This document shows, piece after piece, positions 7,607 through 8,245 of a stretch of DNA of 8,245 nucleotides; positions within the stretch are counted from its first letter, which is position 1, and the number at the start of each line of letters is the position of its first letter. Source of the stretch: Ignavibacteria bacterium (GTDB taxonomy: Bacteria > Bacteroidota > Ignavibacteria > Tepidaquicellales > Tepidaquicellaceae); NCBI GenBank assembly GCA_018058125.1, contig JAGPCH010000044.1, positions 1-8,245 of the forward strand, read 5' to 3'. The notes beneath the pieces are model-generated. The model searched no databases. It was not told the DNA's origin and saw only the letters and a program-made list of their open reading frames with translations. The position numbers were made by a program, and so were the translations under genes.

Positions 7607-7614
7607 TATATTTG
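7607..7614 (+). promoter_or_regulatory. TAnnTTTG motif just before the dehydrogenase start (possible -7 element)
   Basis: TATATTTG followed by CA matches the Bacteroidota -7 consensus TAnnTTTG. It ends 3 bases before the ATG at 7618, so initiation at the usual distance would give a transcript beginning at or very near the start codon, in effect leaderless. No -33 TTTG is visible in the A/T-rich 36-base gap after folC (7582-7617). Chance matches are easy in such DNA: another, TATTTTTG, lies inside the murC coding region at 19-26. Confidence 0.35.
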
Positions 7615-7617
7615 CAT

Positions 7618-8245
7618 ATGAATTCAGAAGATATAAAGACTGCCGGAGTGATCGGCTCAGGTACAATGGGAAAAGGCATAGCAATTTGCGCAGCCGGAAA
7701 ATTTAAAACCATTCTTTATGATATAAATAATGAAATCCTAGCTAGATCAAAAGATTCTATAGAAAAGCAACTTGCTAAATCTGTTGAAAAGAAGAAACTG
7801 TCTGATGAAAAGCTGAAGGAGATCTTAAAAAATATAGTTTACACATCTTTGCTTGAGGATTTAAAGGATTGTGATCTTGTAATAGAAGCGGCTTTGGAAG
7901 ACATTGATCTGAAGAAGGATATTTTCTCAAGACTCGATTCAATTTGCAGACCTGATGCAATTTTAACAACCAATACATCTTCGCTGTCAGTTACGACAAT
8001 TTCTACATTTGTAAAACAGAATCCTGAAAGAGTTGCAGGGATGCACTTTTTTAATCCGGCAAATATTATGAAACTGGTGGAAATTGTAAAAGGTAGTTTT
8101 ACTTCTGATGAAACCATTTATACTCTGAAAGGAATTTCCGAAAAAATCGGTAAAACCCCGGTAACAGCAAAAGACACACCTGCATTCATCGTCAACAGGA
8201 TTGCACGTCCTTTTTACGGAGAGTCTTTAAAGATATTGAGTGACG
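7618..8245 (+). CDS. 3-hydroxyacyl-CoA dehydrogenase, PaaH/Hbd-like (3' end outside window)
   Basis: NAD(P)-dependent dehydrogenase interconverting 3-hydroxyacyl-CoA and 3-ketoacyl-CoA, used in beta-oxidation, butanoate metabolism or phenylacetate degradation. The first 209 residues are present and the frame is open to the edge. Seen: Rossmann motif GVIGSGTMGKG with Gly13, Gly15, Gly18; Asp35 at the end of strand 2 (LYDIN) for cofactor ribose; IEAALED (89-95); NTSSLS with Ser122; GMHFFNP with catalytic His143; KLVEIV with Glu155; and DTPAFIVNRIARPFYGESL with Asn193. Spacings between Ser, His, Glu and Asn match the human enzyme (137, 158, 170, 208). The stretch NRIARPFYGESL resembles PaaH-type proteins, some of which carry a longer or duplicated C-terminal domain, so final length cannot be judged. 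The ATG places the Rossmann motif at residue 10. No Shine-Dalgarno sequence is seen. It lies 36 bases after folC and may have its own promoter. Confidence 0.92.
   Translation, partial: MNSEDIKTAGVIGSGTMGKGIAICAAGKFKTILYDINNEILARSKDSIEKQLAKSVEKKKLSDEKLKEILKNIVYTSLLEDLKDCDLVIEAALEDIDLKKDIFSRLDSICRPDAILTTNTSSLSVTTISTFVKQNPERVAGMHFFNPANIMKLVEIVKGSFTSDETIYTLKGISEKIGKTPVTAKDTPAFIVNRIARPFYGESLKILSD

Noticed and set aside
7296..7712. Minus-strand open frame spanning the end of folC and the start of the dehydrogenase gene.
   Set aside because: It lies mostly antisense to conserved parts of FolC and to the Rossmann motif of the dehydrogenase, and its product has no recognisable features.

Overview
The window is an AT-rich, tightly packed stretch of bacterial chromosome with every gene on the + strand. 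Its first half is the distal part of a division and cell wall (dcw) cluster: murC, ftsQ, ftsA and ftsZ. The second half holds a PHP-domain phosphoesterase, ribH (lumazine synthase), folC (folylpolyglutamate synthase) and the 5' part of a 3-hydroxyacyl-CoA dehydrogenase gene that runs off the right edge. I see no RNA gene, mobile element, CRISPR array, prophage or defence system.

The best guess for the host is a member of the Bacteroidota / Ignavibacteriota / Chlorobiota (FCB) group. Three observations point that way: murC directly abuts ftsQ without ddl or murB between; FtsZ ends in PAFLRRQMD, the kind of tail I associate with that group; and most genes lack a Shine-Dalgarno sequence, while TAnnTTTG motifs, which resemble the Bacteroidota -7 promoter element, sit at two gene starts. 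The FolC N-terminus does not look like the Bacteroides-type enzyme, which makes me lean to Ignavibacteriota or relatives. This is inference from memory of the families and not a database result.

Layout. Positions 11-3473 (murC, ftsQ, ftsA) are translationally linked: murC and ftsQ overlap by ATGA and ftsQ and ftsA are 2 bases apart. A 73-base gap with a small hairpin and a clear AAAGGA ribosome binding site precedes ftsZ (3547-4809). A 111-base AT-rich gap follows, with a possible hairpin terminator and an AAGGA site for the PHP gene (4921-5751). The PHP gene is 3 bases from ribH (5755-6240), and folC follows 15 bases later, apparently from a TTG codon (6256-7581). A 36-base gap leads to the dehydrogenase (7618 to beyond 8245).

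Functionally, MurC adds L-Ala to UDP-MurNAc in peptidoglycan precursor synthesis. FtsZ polymerises into the division ring, FtsA tethers it to the membrane through a C-terminal amphipathic helix, and FtsQ links to the periplasmic divisome. The downstream genes are housekeeping metabolism (nucleotide phosphate turnover, riboflavin, folate, acyl-CoA oxidation) with no evident tie to division beyond being co-directional. All catalytic residues I could check are present, and no gene is broken. I did not find a new biological system here. The points worth a second look are small: a second CTP-like motif in the FtsZ linker, a lengthened active-site loop in RibH, and the start regions of folC and the dehydrogenase gene.
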